From Selaginella tamariscina (Eukaryota; Streptophyta; Lycopodiopsida; Selaginellales; Selaginellaceae): 64,000 nt of DNA. A model generated the notes under the pieces. It searched no databases. It saw only the letters and a list, made by a program, of their open reading frames with translations, and was not told the DNA's origin. Positions 45,830 through 58,659 of this stretch are shown here, one piece after another. The first letter of the stretch is position 1. Each line of letters starts with the position of its first letter. The stretch covers positions 228,747 to 292,746 of the forward strand of contig PUQB01000311.1 in the NCBI GenBank assembly GCA_003024785.1, written 5' to 3'. The translations under genes and the position numbers were made by a program.

Positions 45830-47870
45830 CCGGAGGAGGCCAGATACAACACAAACCTCGAGTGGTTTTCTTGGTGTGGATTACAACGTTCACGTATTCA
45901 TTAATGATGTCAACTGTGGAGTTCTTTTTCAACTAAATGAAAGCCCATCTATGGAGTTAATGTCTTCTTTGAGGATCTTAATACCCATCAAGTAGGTGTA
46001 TTCACAACAGATATTGTTTCACAATATAGAAGATAAGCAATCATTCCAATTGTTATTAAAGAAGAACACAACGACATTATTAGGGAGATTGAAAGGGTAG
46101 CTTGGTCCCAAATTCTTTACAGATCATGTTTAATTTTCTTGGGAATCTTCAAAATTTAAAAGAGTGTGCCAAGAACACTAAAACAATTGCAGTCAAGGCT
46201 CACATATGTTGATTCTGACCACGAAAGAAAATCATTTATCGTTCTGTCAGATGCACTAGTGGCATCCTATGTTGCGATAAGCCACAAGGAAATGATGTTG
46301 GACGACAAGATTTTTAAGTGTAGGGTTAAGTATTGCAGTCTTAAAAGACTCGACTTTGATTAAAACTCTGTAAAGCTCAACCAGGAATGTGTAGCTAAGC
46401 TCATGAAAAACTTGAGGACGGCAATTTGTACACCGTCCCACATAATGCCGTTTTGCGCACATACTATGAAAGAAAGAAAGACATTGGGATGGTGTGAATG
46501 ACAACACTAGAGCAAATCATGAAGATCCAGATAGAGGCTAAAAAACCAATAAGGTACTACATTATTAATGGCCAACACACGATAATGGCAACCTAACGAC
46601 TCCTCGATGAACACAATAAGGGAATGATGGCAACAAAACTTTTTGAGTATACCTATGAAAAGCTAACAAAAAGATCGGTTTTTTTAGCTAAGCCAAATCT
46701 CACAACCAAGCAATACCATAAGTTATTTGCGGAGTGGGATGTTGCCAACATCAATCACTACAACAGCAAAATATAGGAGAAGTTTAAACACACATGATCC
46801 ATGTGGGTAACTCTTGGGCAGTTGCAAAGAGCTATTACAGAGAGAGAACATATGCAGAGAGCTGAAGAAATTGTAGCAATTGATTTTACCCAGGTGGGCG
46901 GGAAGGGAAACATTCTTTTTAATGATGCTGATTTCTTGTCCTGAGGAGAAGGTCTTCCCCAAATGGGTGGGGATCATGGAATCCTTTGTGAAAGGAACAT
47001 TGAAGAAGAAGTAGACTAGTGAAGGGGAGCCCTCAGAAAAGTCTACAAAGAAACCTAGTAAGATGCCCAATGCTAAGTTTATCCAACATATAAAGGATGT
47101 AGATAATGACTTCAAGCTCACATGGTTGAACCTTTGAATGGAACAACAGTGGAGGGATGGATGTGTTTGCTGATTTGGTGGCTAATGGCAAACTATAGAT
47201 AACAATAATAGCTCCACCTCTCCTTTTCATCTCAAGGCAATGAAGCTAAAGACAATCAGACACTTTAAGGAGTGGTTAAGAATACACTGCCATAAACTGG
47301 GTTGGACCTCAGCTCTAGCATACGAAGAGATCAGCAAATATTTGTAGGTGACAAATGATGATATGCTTGTCTAATAAGTAAATCAATCGGAAGATTTAGA
47401 CAAGAATCTATTGCATGCCAATGCCAAAAAGGAGGACATCACGATGACGCCTTCACTTATGGCAGTCCTTCAGCAAGAGAATTGAGTTGAACATGGTAAA
47501 TGAGGACACTACAAATCATGACAAGTGTTATAGATGTTTGCTATTGGATTCAAAGACTTTATCGGGTAACATCATTACCCATAGGAAACTGTTTCAAATG
47601 TGACTTGGTGGAGAAGCTTAGCCATGCACGCATGTACAGAAAAGGTAATTGTTATTTAATTTTTACACACTTATTTGATATTTACGTCTTTAGTATTTAT
47701 TTCTTAATTTTTGTTCATGTCACCGATACCTTTGCCTTCGTCTTTGCCAAGATAAACATACATCGTTGGACTAGATTTTACATGAATGATGCTAATCCCA
47801 AGTGTATTGATATGGTTGTTCACTTGGTTGTCAAAAATGCGCCAAATTAAACTTCCAAATGACTGGCCAG
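45830..47870 (+). pseudogene. Unrecognised decayed coding region
   Basis: The plus strand has consecutive but frame-shifted stretches with protein-like composition: PRTLKQLQSRLTYVDSDHER (46,166 on), then EAKKPIRYYIINGQHTIMAT (near 46,530), TKQYHKLFAEWDVANINHY (near 46,710) and a Cys-containing stretch SLPIGNCFKCDLVEKL (near 47,590). Stops interrupt all frames. The block is GC-richer than its surroundings. I do not recognise the family; the order suggests one ancient gene or transposon ORF reading rightward. Confidence 0.4.
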
Positions 47871-48765
47871 GCAGTTGGTTTTGCTCCAACGGGCCTGAAT
47901 CTCCATCTAATACATCAATAGCCGAGAGGAATACATTCGGCAATGTAAGTTTTTGACTATTGCATTATGGGTTCCATCTTGAAGGAGTGTTACCTTTGGG
48001 ATATATGTGTGTTTGCTGTTGAAAAGGATAAGACCATGGTCGAGGACTTGAACAAGTGAATAAAGAGGTTCTCAACTGACTACCCTAACAAACCCATATA
48101 GGAGTACTTGGGAAAGGTCCCTCCCGAGAAGTGCGACAGTTCTGAGGAGAAATATGGTTAAATGTCGGAGTCTGAGGATGATCCTGAAGTAGATATCACA
48201 CCAGAAGTTATCTCAAGAAGCACAAATATTCAATTACTCCACGGACCATGGAAACATTAACTGAACAAACAGAAGATGTTGAATGATTTCCCAAGCAGTT
48301 AAAACCTTATTCACTTAGCTCACAAGTTAATAACAAAGATGAATTATTAGAGTGATAAATAGTTATAATGAGTGTAACATAAGGCATTTTTATATATTTC
48401 GTGTATATTTGTATAGAAAATAAATTCTCAAGGACTAATAAAGCTTTTAGTTCAAACATGGGTCACACATTAACAAGATAAATAATATACCTTAATAATT
48501 ATAAGGCTAGTTAACCATCATTTTACAGATGTAATAAAACAATCAAGAACAAAAATCTTCAATAGTAGCATGAGGTAAGAGAGGGGTTTGGCAATAATTA
48601 CATGTGCCACATGTCATAATGATAGAGTTCATGCAGGAAATGTACAACAATGCAGCTCAAAACATTGTCACTATAGGGACCACTTGTCTTAGCAAGTTAC
48701 AAAAAGAATTTATTGTTGAGGTTGCTGAATCACCATTTTTATCACTTTTAGTTCCTAAACCATTC

Positions 48766-49842
48766 CTGCAATATTTAAATCTTGTAAGGATGATGTACAA
48801 GTAAATGATAAAGAGATTGATAATAATATAGTGTCAAAAGATAAATGTAAAAGGGACCAAACAAGTGAGTTGTAAACCATTCAAGAGGCAATGTTGCCTC
48901 TTGTTACTCATGGCCATATTGTATTATTCGATGTCAATGGCGTTATACTTCATTGACAAAGGCATGAGGACAGGGGAAGAGAAATCAAATAGGAAATTTT
49001 TATTTGTTGTCATGATAAATTTTGACATGATATCATTTCTGTCCAGGGTTAGACTGTCTCTTTCAACAGCTCAAGGAGATGGATGCATTTGTGAGAATTT
49101 AGTTATGCATGCAGTTTCACAACTTGACACCGCTACTGAATTTGCTCAACAAGTACTATAGTGTTACATAAGAGGTGATTCGTAAAGATTGAATTTTGAT
49201 CAGCAAATGTATTATAAACCTCTTAAATGTTATGATTTTAAAAAGGAAAGCAAGCCATATTTCTTCAAGAATGAAAGATTAATTAGACTTTATTGGGAGA
49301 TCAATCAGTTAAGGATAATGAAGAACGTCACATATCTTAGTGGTATATGACTCTCCTCAAAAGGCTATGCTCGACCAAAACATTACTTGTATCCATCCAA
49401 TCACTTTGACTCATATTTTAATATTAATACCATGTATGAGCTAATGAACTACTTGGACACATGCCTCAAAAAGAAGAATCTTGAAAAACTTTTGTGAGCA
49501 ATATCTATCATATAAAGCATACCTTAACACTTTTCTTTCTCCTGATTTTGAGTTTTAAAAATTAAAAGAGAACAACCAAGCGCTTTACAATATTATTATC
49601 AAGGACTTCATTTTTTTAAATAATTCTTTATGCACTTCTGGTCTTATCACAAATTACATATTAACAACTTCTAATTGCATTCGTGAAACTATTAAGTTGT
49701 GGCAACAACATAAGAATATTGACCGAAATGATTTAATTAATCTAGAGGGTGATGACTTAAACAAAATGAAGAGATTCTTATGTATGGTTAAGGAGAAAGT
49801 AATTACAAATAGATTGACAGATTGATAAGAAAATGATTTCAT
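48766..49842 (+). pseudogene. FCP1/NIF-like HAD phosphatase relic, copy B
   Basis: Contains IQEAMLPLVTHGHIVLFDVN followed by GVILH and a stop, an INFDMISF-type block, a block VVYDSPQKAMLDQNITCIHP (near 49,340) and the tail SNCIRETIKLWQQHKNIDRN to MKRFLCMVKEKV. HAD motif I reads DVNGV (second Asp is Asn), and DSPQKA matches the motif III/IV region of FCP1-like enzymes. At least five frame breaks or stops are present. Nucleotide similarity to copy C starts near 48,766 and continues past the coding part to 50,253. Confidence 0.7.
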
Positions 49843-50253
49843 TTGTAATTATGTTTGATAATATCTTTTAATTATTATAAAGTATTTTTATACTCAAGAA
49901 TAATATGAATATTCGAAGATATTTTAGGAATGTTCTTTACTTTATGAATATCTTGCTAAAATATATTAATTGTTTTATCATATAAATATTCTCTTTATGT
50001 ATTTTAAATTATAATGTTTATTAAGTGTATATTGACATGAAGTATTTTATTCATTTCTTTGTCACATATTAGTGCAAAATAAATAAAGATGTATTTTCTA
50101 GTAATGATAAAATTAATTTTATTAACACTAACTAAGGTTAATTAATGATTAATTTGTTAATTAATTAATAATTAAGACTTAAATTTATATTTATTAAATA
50201 AATAATTAATAATTAGAACTTAAGTATTAACTAGTAATTTATTTTATATTCCC
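48766..50253 (+). repeat. Dispersed duplication paired with 62,764-64,000
   Basis: The two segments are colinear and in the same orientation: the same pre-coding words (AAATGATAAAG, GATAAATGTRAAAGGGA), the HAD-like relic, and an AT-rich tail ending TAGTAATTTATTTTATATTCC in both. The second copy is cut by the end of the window exactly inside this tail. The copies are about 14 kb apart with the retrotransposon between them. Confidence 0.75.
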
Positions 50254-51962
50254 ATTTTTATGGTTAGTTGTGGTTCAGGGTACCCCTTGTCACCCTAAAA
50301 GGGTTACTCTCGAATAAGGGTGATTCTTCAAGGAGTAAGTGACGATGCCTTAATTTTATCATGGGGTATGTGTGAGACACATCTCCTTCACAAAGGATTA
50401 GGGCATGAGCATGTTTAGGTTTATTAAGATAGGATCTTAAAGTTTACTTGGGTTATCTTCTATAAGACTTTAAGTCTTTTGCCTAATTGGGTATATGAGT
50501 CAGACTCTTAGGGTCATCTTGGAAGACTTAGCATTGCTGACACAAGGTGATGACACCAAATTGCCACTTGGCAGCCAGGTGTTGCCACGTGTTGACCCTT
50601 CGGGTTAAAACTCTGATAATTTGTATTAGAGCCTATTCTCTACAATCAATAGGACTGCTTAAACTGTAGTATGTTTTAGAGTTTAGTTAGTTCTAAATTC
50701 TTGATGTACTTTATCACTTTTAGCTAAGACATTTGAATTTTGTGTGGAGAGTTCGTCCTGAGATTTATAACTCTTTAGAACACCTACTTCATAAGTGGGA
50801 GCGGGTTATGGACTCCAATATTGAAGGTAACACTCGAAAAGTAACTTTTGAGTTGGTCCAGGTTATTTTACCAAACACTTCCACAAGACATGACAGGTTA
50901 GTTTGTTTTAACTTACAAATTAGGTCTTGTAAAGTGGATTATGTGATATGTCAAAGTTTGTACATTATTGAAAACTTTAAAGTGTATGAAATTGGGATAA
51001 CACATGATTTAAGAGCAAAAATGTCTGTTAAGTTTTGGTTTAAGTCAAGATTCAATATCATTTTTGACAATGGTGTTCAAATAGGGAAAGACTTATGTTC
51101 AAATGTGCGTCTTTGACTTTAGGAAAAGGGGCATATACAAACATAAGAGTGAACACTACATTCTGATAGCAAGTGCAAAACGAGTTCTCACAAAGAAGCA
51201 AGCTATGGTGCGGGACTTATGGTACGACATGAAGTCAGGTATTAACATATAAATTAAGTGTTAAGCAGTTGATTCAAAGGTGCAAAGTAGTTAGAATATT
51301 GTTTGATGATGCCAACTTCAAGTAACATTAAGTGGAATGGTTTATTAAGTTCAACTCACTTGATTTGGACAAGTATAACTTCAAAACCTTAGTTATAAGC
51401 GTGCACTTTTGTAATTAAGTTAGCTAGCTTGACCAACTTGATTATGAAGTTGTCTCATGTGGAATCATGAGAATAAGATAGAATGATAGCTTTTGGTAGT
51501 AAAGTGATTTTAGAGCTACATTCTTATCAGTACAGTTTTGGGGTATATGGCGTGATCTACCAGAAACTGAAGTGTTGGATACATATGTTTACAATTTTGG
51601 TTTATTGAGTATAAAAGGACTTGCATAATGAAAGTGTTCAGTGCACGCTTGTGTATTTCATTGTTAACTCTTTAAACTTAAAATTTATAATTTTGTTTAC
51701 AATGTGAGTATTGATTAGTTTAATCTCTTGAACAAGGTCAACTTTTTGATTAACAAAAGCATTAAGCTGAAGATCTCTATTTTTTTAAAGGATTTTGGGT
51801 AGTTTCAACTTGGTGGTATTTCAAATACAATATAATATAATTCATTGGTGTATGTATATATGAAAAGATATGTGAAACAAATGGTGAATAATTTGGTTTT
51901 TAATTTAAACAGTAGAATAGAATAGGCATTACCAACTCAAATGAGCATTTAAAGAAATGCAG
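50254..51962. other. Intergenic stretch with one unrecognised ORF
   Basis: A 127-codon open frame at 50,733-51,116 (+), starting MNFVWRVRPEIYNSLEHLLH, is the longest non-simple frame of this part, followed in another frame by HYILIASAKRVLTKKQAMV (near 51,150). Composition is protein-like but no family is recognised; it may be a relic. The remainder is AT-rich with no visible signal. Confidence 0.35.
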
Positions 51963-52094
51963 CCACCACAACCACAAAGGAAAGCATTGCCATGATAACA
52001 AGATTGCAAGAAGAAAAAGCTTCCTTATTATTGGAAGGAAGGGAGTACCAAAGAATAGTTGAAGAGAAGGCCTTTCATGAGCAAATGGCTATAA
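51963..52094 (+). pseudogene. Orphan exon of a GTD-binding (zein-binding) protein
   Basis: Between a CAG acceptor (ends 51,962) and a GTATAC donor (52,095) lies an open exon reading KESIAMITRLQEEKASLLLE then GREYQRIVEEKAFHEQMAI. This matches the signature of the plant GTD-binding/DUF593 domain (known consensus of the type ALSMILRLQEEKA, then MEA.QY.R..EEKA.YDQEA), found in myosin-binding MYOB and FLOURY1-like proteins as a coiled coil. No partner exons were found: upstream is relic sequence and downstream the intron-like CT microsatellite is interrupted by the retrotransposon. Either a captured/relic exon or a real gene with very long introns whose other exons lie outside the window. Confidence 0.55.
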
Positions 52095-52110
52095 GTATAC
52101 TTGTGATTAC

Positions 52111-52204
52111 TCTCTCTCTCTCTCCCTCTCCCTCCCCTCTCCTCTCCCTCTCTCTCTCCTCCCCTCTCTCCCTCCCTCTCCCTCTCTCCCTCTCCCTCTC
52201 TCTC
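52111..52204. repeat. CT-rich microsatellite split by the retrotransposon
   Basis: CT/CCT repeats end exactly at the left LTR and resume at 61,268 (CTCTCCCTCTCC) until about 61,310. The element thus inserted into a pre-existing CT-rich microsatellite. Confidence 0.85.
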
Positions 52205-52806
52205 TGTTCACCCGTAATTTCCTACCCTCCGTACATCGGTAGGATTGCCGTCGATAAGCCCGTACTAAGGGTCTACCGGAATAAGATAAAGATGTAATCA
52301 ACATCAGAAAGTCAGGAAGAGGGTAAGGATGGCAAGGTGTATAGCAGGTAGCAGTATTATGGATCCCATCACAGTACTGGAAATAAAAACAGTATACTAC
52401 ATAACAGAAATACAAGTAAGAGATAGACGTATTGAGAGAGACAGGAAACTTATATTATGTCCGTGCACGGCACATGGTACAAAATAATAGTATACTCGAT
52501 ACCCTTCTAGTCCTAAACTGGTCTATTTATACCCATACTCTAGGTCCGGTACTAGCAGTTATCACAACTGCCTCCTAGCCTTATCCATTCAGTTACTGTA
52601 ACTCCTTATCCTTATCCATAAATGCCGTACTCCGCTGATATCGTATTGCGGTGATGACCCATATTGCGGTATTGCGTTAGTAACTCGTACTCCAATATAT
52701 CCTTCCCACTCTCGGTTTTCCACAATATATTGTTTTTGATATTTTCCCATTATATAGCCCATGAAATAACAAGAAATTCTACTAATGTCTAACTATGCTC
52801 CTAACA
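52205..52806 (-). repeat. 3' LTR of the Athila-like element
   Basis: 602 bp, from TGTTCACCC to CTAACA on the + strand. It matches the other LTR over its whole length, but contains about 70 bp (around 52,382-52,450) and about 25 bp (around 52,603-52,628) that the 5' LTR lacks. Substitutions are few compared with these length differences. Confidence 0.92.
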
Positions 52807-52817
52807 TCCCCCCAGAC
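52807..52817 (-). other. Polypurine tract
   Basis: On the minus strand CTGGGGGGA lies immediately before the 3' LTR: the expected plus-strand primer of an LTR retrotransposon. It fixes the element orientation as minus. Confidence 0.75.
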
Positions 52818-52845
52818 TGGAAGTGTTGCATCGCCCCGATCAACC

Positions 52846-54680
52846 TTACGATGTGCCCGCATGTCTGCACATAGAACCGATGAAGCTCTTCAACTTGAGG
52901 TTCTCTTCGCGCAACTTTCGTACTTCGTCTACGTCATCAGATGTTGGAGTTGCTGCCGGATTGAACTCACTGATCTTCTCATGGATACTACGGACTTGAT
53001 CAACTAATGTGTGTACTGTGTCCATAAGTACCTTGTTTTGATCGTACAACCGGTGTATGATATTCGACTATTCCAAGTACTGCTTGTCGAGCGTGTTGCA
53101 ACGATCATGAAGTTGCTGACTGAAAGTAGCTTCTACATGTGAAGTGCTATCTGCTGCGTAATACCATCAAATACACTGCAAAGGTGAGAGAGCTGACCTT
53201 CGACAGTCGTGTCCTGGGGTGGGTTCTGTGGTGGGAGTCCGAGTGAAGCTGTCTAGTCACGAGTGCGCTTCGAACTTCTCGAGATGTCGCGTTCTTGTCG
53301 ATCCGAAGCATGATGACCCATCTGTTGTATCGGTGAATAGGGTTGTTGCGGGTGCTGCTCTTTATCGTAAATGTTGTTGTTCTTGGCAAATGGTCCAAGT
53401 GTCGGTTCTACCGAATCCGGTTCTTGTCCTGAGTGCCGTACTGTTGACTGCCGTACATGCTGTGCTGGAGGATCTACCTGTGGTGGTATGATATGAGTAG
53501 ATGCACCTACCGTACTTTGATGTTGCACCGATGGTGGCGACGGAAGGACCCGTACTGTTGAATGGCATAGAATCCTCATACTCCATGGGTTGTGTGAAAG
53601 TCGGTCCTGTGGTCGGATTGCGGTCTGGTAGTACAGTGTGGTCACCCTCCGTATGTGGTACAGAAGTTGATGCTGTAGGCTTGTTCCGCATCCTCCACTG
53701 GTCTCCTCGTGGTAATGGTCTCCGTTGCAATACTTGATTGTTGCCTTCGTCCTCGTCCAAAAACTAGAGTACGATTTTGGGCTCCTTTGACTGCGGCTCC
53801 TATGGCTTCTTCGATTGCGTACGTGGTCGCTTCTTTGTCTTAATTGGTAGTGGCGCATCCAAATTACGGATGTCGAACACATTATCCGGGTATTGATTCA
53901 TTAGACCTAACCAAAAGCCTATCCTCGATGTGAGTACCGGTGTACCTGTGGGTGCTAAATCCGTGTACGTAATGTTAAGAGTTGTGAGAATATGATGTAG
54001 CACTGGAAATACCGTTGTTTCCTTGTCCTTGCTTTTCGGGTTGTGCAACGTGTTCAACTCCCGTAGTAGCCCTACTACGACTAGTTCCCCCAATCCAGTC
54101 TCTGTCCTGCTCAGATTGGTGATAAACATACCCGATCTCCTTATTGAATCATGCTGGTGTCTTGCGGAAGCAAACGCAGTTGTGATAGCCTTAATATGTC
54201 CCTTGTGCGGTTCTCGCAGGATTGATGTTGGTGCCGCATTCGCCGTCTTCTGCTTTTGCCAAAACTTGTCCATATTATGGTATAATGATGCACGTATGTG
54301 TTACTTGAGGAATTGGATCATCAGAGATGTCTGGTTCTGGAAATTCAAAAACATCCCGAATGAGCTTACTTGTAAACGCAAATGCGCCGCCCTGTAGTTG
54401 TAAAGCCTTGTATTGTGGTAGATACACCTTGATCGCTTGATTGAAAGTGTTCATCTTGTTGATCCAATCGTTTGTGCACGAATGTTTTGACATATCGCTC
54501 TAGATGCATCCTCTGGATCCATTTGCGTATGTCCGAAATCAGTGTTGGTGCCGGACGGACAATCTGATAAAGTACCGGCGTAAGCGGAATTGAAACCTCT
54601 GGTTCTGCTTGAGATGCCGTGTTCATCCCTGTTGCTGAAGTGCTTGTCGTATCCGTGTACTCCCATAGATTCCATATGCG
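52846..54680 (-). CDS. Third ORF (env-position) of the Athila-like element
   Basis: About 1.8 kb of coding-like sequence between integrase and the 3' LTR, in three or more frames. Visible blocks in order: VLYQIVRPAPTLISDIRKW (54,5xx), YKALQLQGGAFAFTSKLIRD (54,3xx), TTAFASARHQHDSIRRSG (54,1xx), a Pro/Ser/Thr-rich stretch (53,4xx-53,75x), and a C-terminal coiled-coil-like part with VRKLREENLKLKSFIG (52,8xx). No membrane helix or signal peptide is evident, so it does not look like an envelope protein. The GGAFAFTSKLI block recalls the putative plant transposon protein domain (PF20167), from memory only. Athila elements are known for an extra ORF at this place. Confidence 0.55.
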
Positions 54681-55099
54681 CCCTTGAAATAAAGAAAGAA
54701 AAAGAAGAAAAATTCGAAGATGGGAAGGAGGAAGAAATTGATGAAGAATTGAAAACCCTAATGAGTGCTGGCGGCGGACGAGTACCCTTAACTTATACTC
54801 CAGGAATTTATGGTCTGTCAGTTTCTATGCAGCTGTCCACGTGTCGAAATTAGATTGGTTATGTGTGTAATTTCCTTGGTTTTCAATAGATTTGATAGGA
54901 AATCTCATCATTGGATTTTGCATTCTCGGACTTGTCGCTTTCTTGGATTCTGTCATTCGCTCGTGTGAGTAATCCTGTCGATGTTTTGAGAAGATTCTGA
55001 CGTCCACTCTCCAGCTGGCCACATATTTTTCCTGTCTTGTTCCGACTTACGATTTTGATCGTATTCCGTGTTACTGTTTAGTACAGATATTTTTGTGTT

Positions 55100-58000
55100 C
55101 ATCGTATCATGCCGTTTGTATTCGGGTCATTGTCAAGATCTTCCTCTGGCTTGTTAGATGTATATTTCCGTATGCGATTCGTATTCGTCGTAAGTATAAC
55201 CCGTGTTGTAGCGTCATCAATGTGACAGTGTTGTTATCTCGTATGTCGGTAATTATATATGGCCCATGCCATTTGGACTTGAATTTATGACCAATCGGTC
55301 GAAGATTCCCTTGATAATGCCATACCATTTCTCCGACTCGGAATATGGGTCATCGTTGTACTCGTCGTAATCGATCGTGCCATGCCTTAATACGCGTTTG
55401 TATTGCTTGTATATTAAGAACTGCTTGTTGCTGTTTCTCATTAAGTTTTTCGAGTTGTAGTAGTCGTTGCTTAACTTGCTCTGCTTCCCCAATGCCGTAT
55501 TCGAGTGACATCCGCAATGATGGTATGATATACTCTATAGGCGTAATAGCTTCCAATCCGTATGTAAGTTGAAATGGAGTAAACTTTGTTGCCACTTTAT
55601 ACGTAGTACGGTATGCCCATAATGCTGATGGAAGTTTTTCATCCCAGTTTTTACGATTAGTGTTTACTATCTTGGTTAGTACGGTCTTCAGTATTTTGTT
55701 AGTAGCCTCTGCTGTCCGTTTCCTTGTGGATAATACGCAGTAGAGGTGTAATGTTTACCAAATATTCGTTGCAAAGTACTTTGATGACGTTGTTGACGAA
55801 ATGAGTTCCTTGATCACTGATAAGTTCCATTGGAGCGCCAAATCGTACTACGATATTCTCGTAGATAAACTTAGCTACCCGTGTTGCGCAATCCCGTAAT
55901 GCGATAGCCTCTGCCCATTTAGTAACATAATCCGTGAGTACCAATATATATTGATTCCGCTTGCTACTTTTAGGATTGATTGGTCCCATAAAATCCATTC
56001 CCCATTTCATAAATGGAGCTAATGGTTCCGTTGGATGTAATGGTTTGGACTTGATGGTGGTTCATTGCACTTCAAACACTTTTGACAATAGTCGATAGCG
56101 TCCTTGAATAACGTGGGCCACCATAATCCAGACTGTAATATTTTTCGTGCTGTTAATGTTCCTGCAAAATGTCCACCATGTTCTCCTGAATGAGCTTCCC
56201 GTAATACGGTCTGCACTTCCTCCATTGGTACACACCTCCTTAACACTTCATCTTTGCCTTTCTTATATAGTATACCTGACACCATGCAGTATGGCTTACA
56301 TCGTAATACGAGTTGTTTGCGCTGTGCGTTGTTGCGTACTTACCGGTGCTGTTCCAGTAGTTAAAAATATTCAATATCTTGAAGATATCCTTCGTAATTT
56401 CCATGCTTTGGTGGTTGTTCCTGTTGTACCTGGAATAAGTTAGCATCTGGTAGTTCATCATTCACGCCAACACCTTCTTCTTCATTCGTAATACGACTTA
56501 GGAAATCTGCTTGTTGGTGTAATTTGCCTGGTTTGTGAATGATTTGAAAATCGAACTCCTGTAATAATAAAAACCAGCGTACTAATCTTCCTTCTAGCTT
56601 AGTCTTGCTTAACAAATGTGTCAAAGCTTGATGGTCAACAATGAACTTGACTTTGTTTGCAAGTAAATAATGTCGAAATTTCTTTGCTGCATAAACCATT
56701 CCGAGAGCTTTTTCCGTAGTCGTGTAATTTTCTTCTGCAGGTGCTAACCGCGACTTGCGTAATATAATGGTCGATCTTTCCTCTTCCTGGGTTTGCGTTA
56801 ATATGCATCCGATAGCGTATGACGATGCGTCCACTTGTACATGAAACTCCTGTTGCCAATTTGGACTCGCTAAAATAGGAGCCTTCATTAATGCCTGCTT
56901 TAGTGTATTGAAACTCTGTTCGCATTCGCATCCCATTTGAATGGTTGCGTTTTCCTCAACAGCATAGTTAATGGCTTCGCTATTGCTGCATAATTTTTGA
57001 TAAATCTTCGATGATATCCCATCTTCCCTAAAAGCCGTCGTACTCCACTTACGTCTTTAGGTGGTTGCATTGTTTGTATGACTTTGATTTTATCTTGATC
57101 CACCATTATTCCGTCCTTGCATATAATGTGCCAAGCAAAATCCCTGATCTCACGGAAAACACGCACTTCTCCGGATTAAGAGCTATATTGTTCAATCGGC
57201 ATTTCCCAAAACACTTCGTTAAACAGTCCAGGTATATCTTGTGCTCCATAAATACTGAAATCATCCAAGAAAACTTTCATAAACGTGGTCAAATAATCCC
57301 GGAATGTTTCGCTAACCAAACGTTGAAAGGTAAATGGTGCATTACATAGCCCAAAAGGCATAACGCGATACGCATATGTACCCCAAGGACTGATGAATGC
57401 CGTTTTCGGTTGATCCTCAGGATCTACTTGAACTTGGTTGTATCCTGAAAATCCGTCCAGAAAAGAGTACATTTCATGTCCTGCTACTGTATCCAACAAT
57501 TCTTCGGTGAATGGTATTGGGTACGTATCCGCTTCGTTACATCATTCAACTTCTTATAATTGACGCAGATACGTAATTTGCCATTCTTCTTTGGGACTAC
57601 GACTATTGGTGATAACCATTGCGGGTTTTCAATTGGATATATGAATCCGGCCTGTAATAACTTGTCCACTTCTTCTCTCACTTTCGCTAAAAATGTTGGA
57701 TTCATTCGATATGCTTGCTGTTTCCTCGGAACTGCATGTGGTAATAGTTCTATCTTATGAGTACAAATCGTAGGTGGAACTCCCTTAAGATCCTCGTAGC
57801 TCCATGCAAAAACATCTGCATTTTGACGTAGTACTGCTATCAATGTCTTCGGTATTCCGGCTCGAGATCAACTGCTATTCGTACTTTTCGTGGTCCATAT
57901 TCACTTGTTTTAATTTCAACTTCTTCAGTCTTCTCATTCGTAGTAATTTCCAGTTTTTGTTGAGTACGTATCCTGTTCATTCTCTCTCGAATTGTAACTG

Positions 58001-58640
58001 TTCTGCAAAGGTTGTTTAAACTTATCCGTTAGTCCAAGAGTATCATATGTTGTGTTGTTGATCACTAGTTACTGTCTTCTCCATGTTTTCTTCTTCCGGC
58101 GTCATCTGGTATAAATCCGCTTGTGCTATCTCTATGAGGTCTGGATTACTTTCGAATAGGAGTTTTTCTTCTTCCTGTTCAAGCCGTAATGCCAGTCGAA
58201 ATCCTCCATTTGCAATGGTCGGGTCGGTCGTCCTATTGGCTTCTTCTGCTGCGTTCGAACAACCGCTTCTCGTCCACTCTTATAGAGTACCATTTCGTCA
58301 TGTGCTCCCAATTATGTCGTACTTTTGCATCCCTTAACCATGGTCTTCCCAAAATATTTGGTATGGTTTACTAGTCTGCTCGATACGTAATACGACTAAA
58401 GATACCTTAAACTTGATTCCTGCAATTTCCATACACACAGATCTGATTATACCAATGGGTCTTACTTTCCTCTGATCAGCCATCCGTACCAAGAAAGGCG
58501 CATTTTCAATAGGCCCAAGACCCAATTGTTTGCAAATCTGTTCTTCAATTATGTTCACTCCTGAACCTCCATCAATAGGTATATTTGAATATTGTTTTTA
58601 CCAATTCGAGCCGTAATCATTGGCACCTCCTCATCCCAGT
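55100..58640 (-). CDS. pol: pol: protease, RT, RNase H, integrase (frameshifted)
   Basis: Domains in order. Aspartic protease: IDGGSGVNI near 58,573. Reverse transcriptase: NPQWLSPIVVVPKKNGKLRI near 57,620, FLDGFSGYNQV near 57,450 and catalytic FLDDFSIYG near 57,260. RNase H: VDASSYAIGCILTQ near 56,815, down to the LHQQADFLSRI end near 56,500. Integrase: His/Cys zinc binding (HSGEHGGHF, CQKCLKC near 56,080), MDFMGP and SDQGTHF carrying the two Asp near 55,990 and 55,815, and C-terminal KWHGPYIIT near 55,260 (GPY motif). Frame changes occur near 57,500, 57,170, 56,930, 56,020, 55,700 and 55,340. Catalytic residues are present in what can be read. It polymerises and integrates the element DNA. 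Confidence 0.88.
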
Positions 58641-58659
58641 CCTTCTCATCTGTAAGAAC

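Noticed and set aside
52846..54680. Envelope glycoprotein reading of the third ORF
   Set aside because: Position fits, but no signal peptide, membrane helix or cleavage site is visible.
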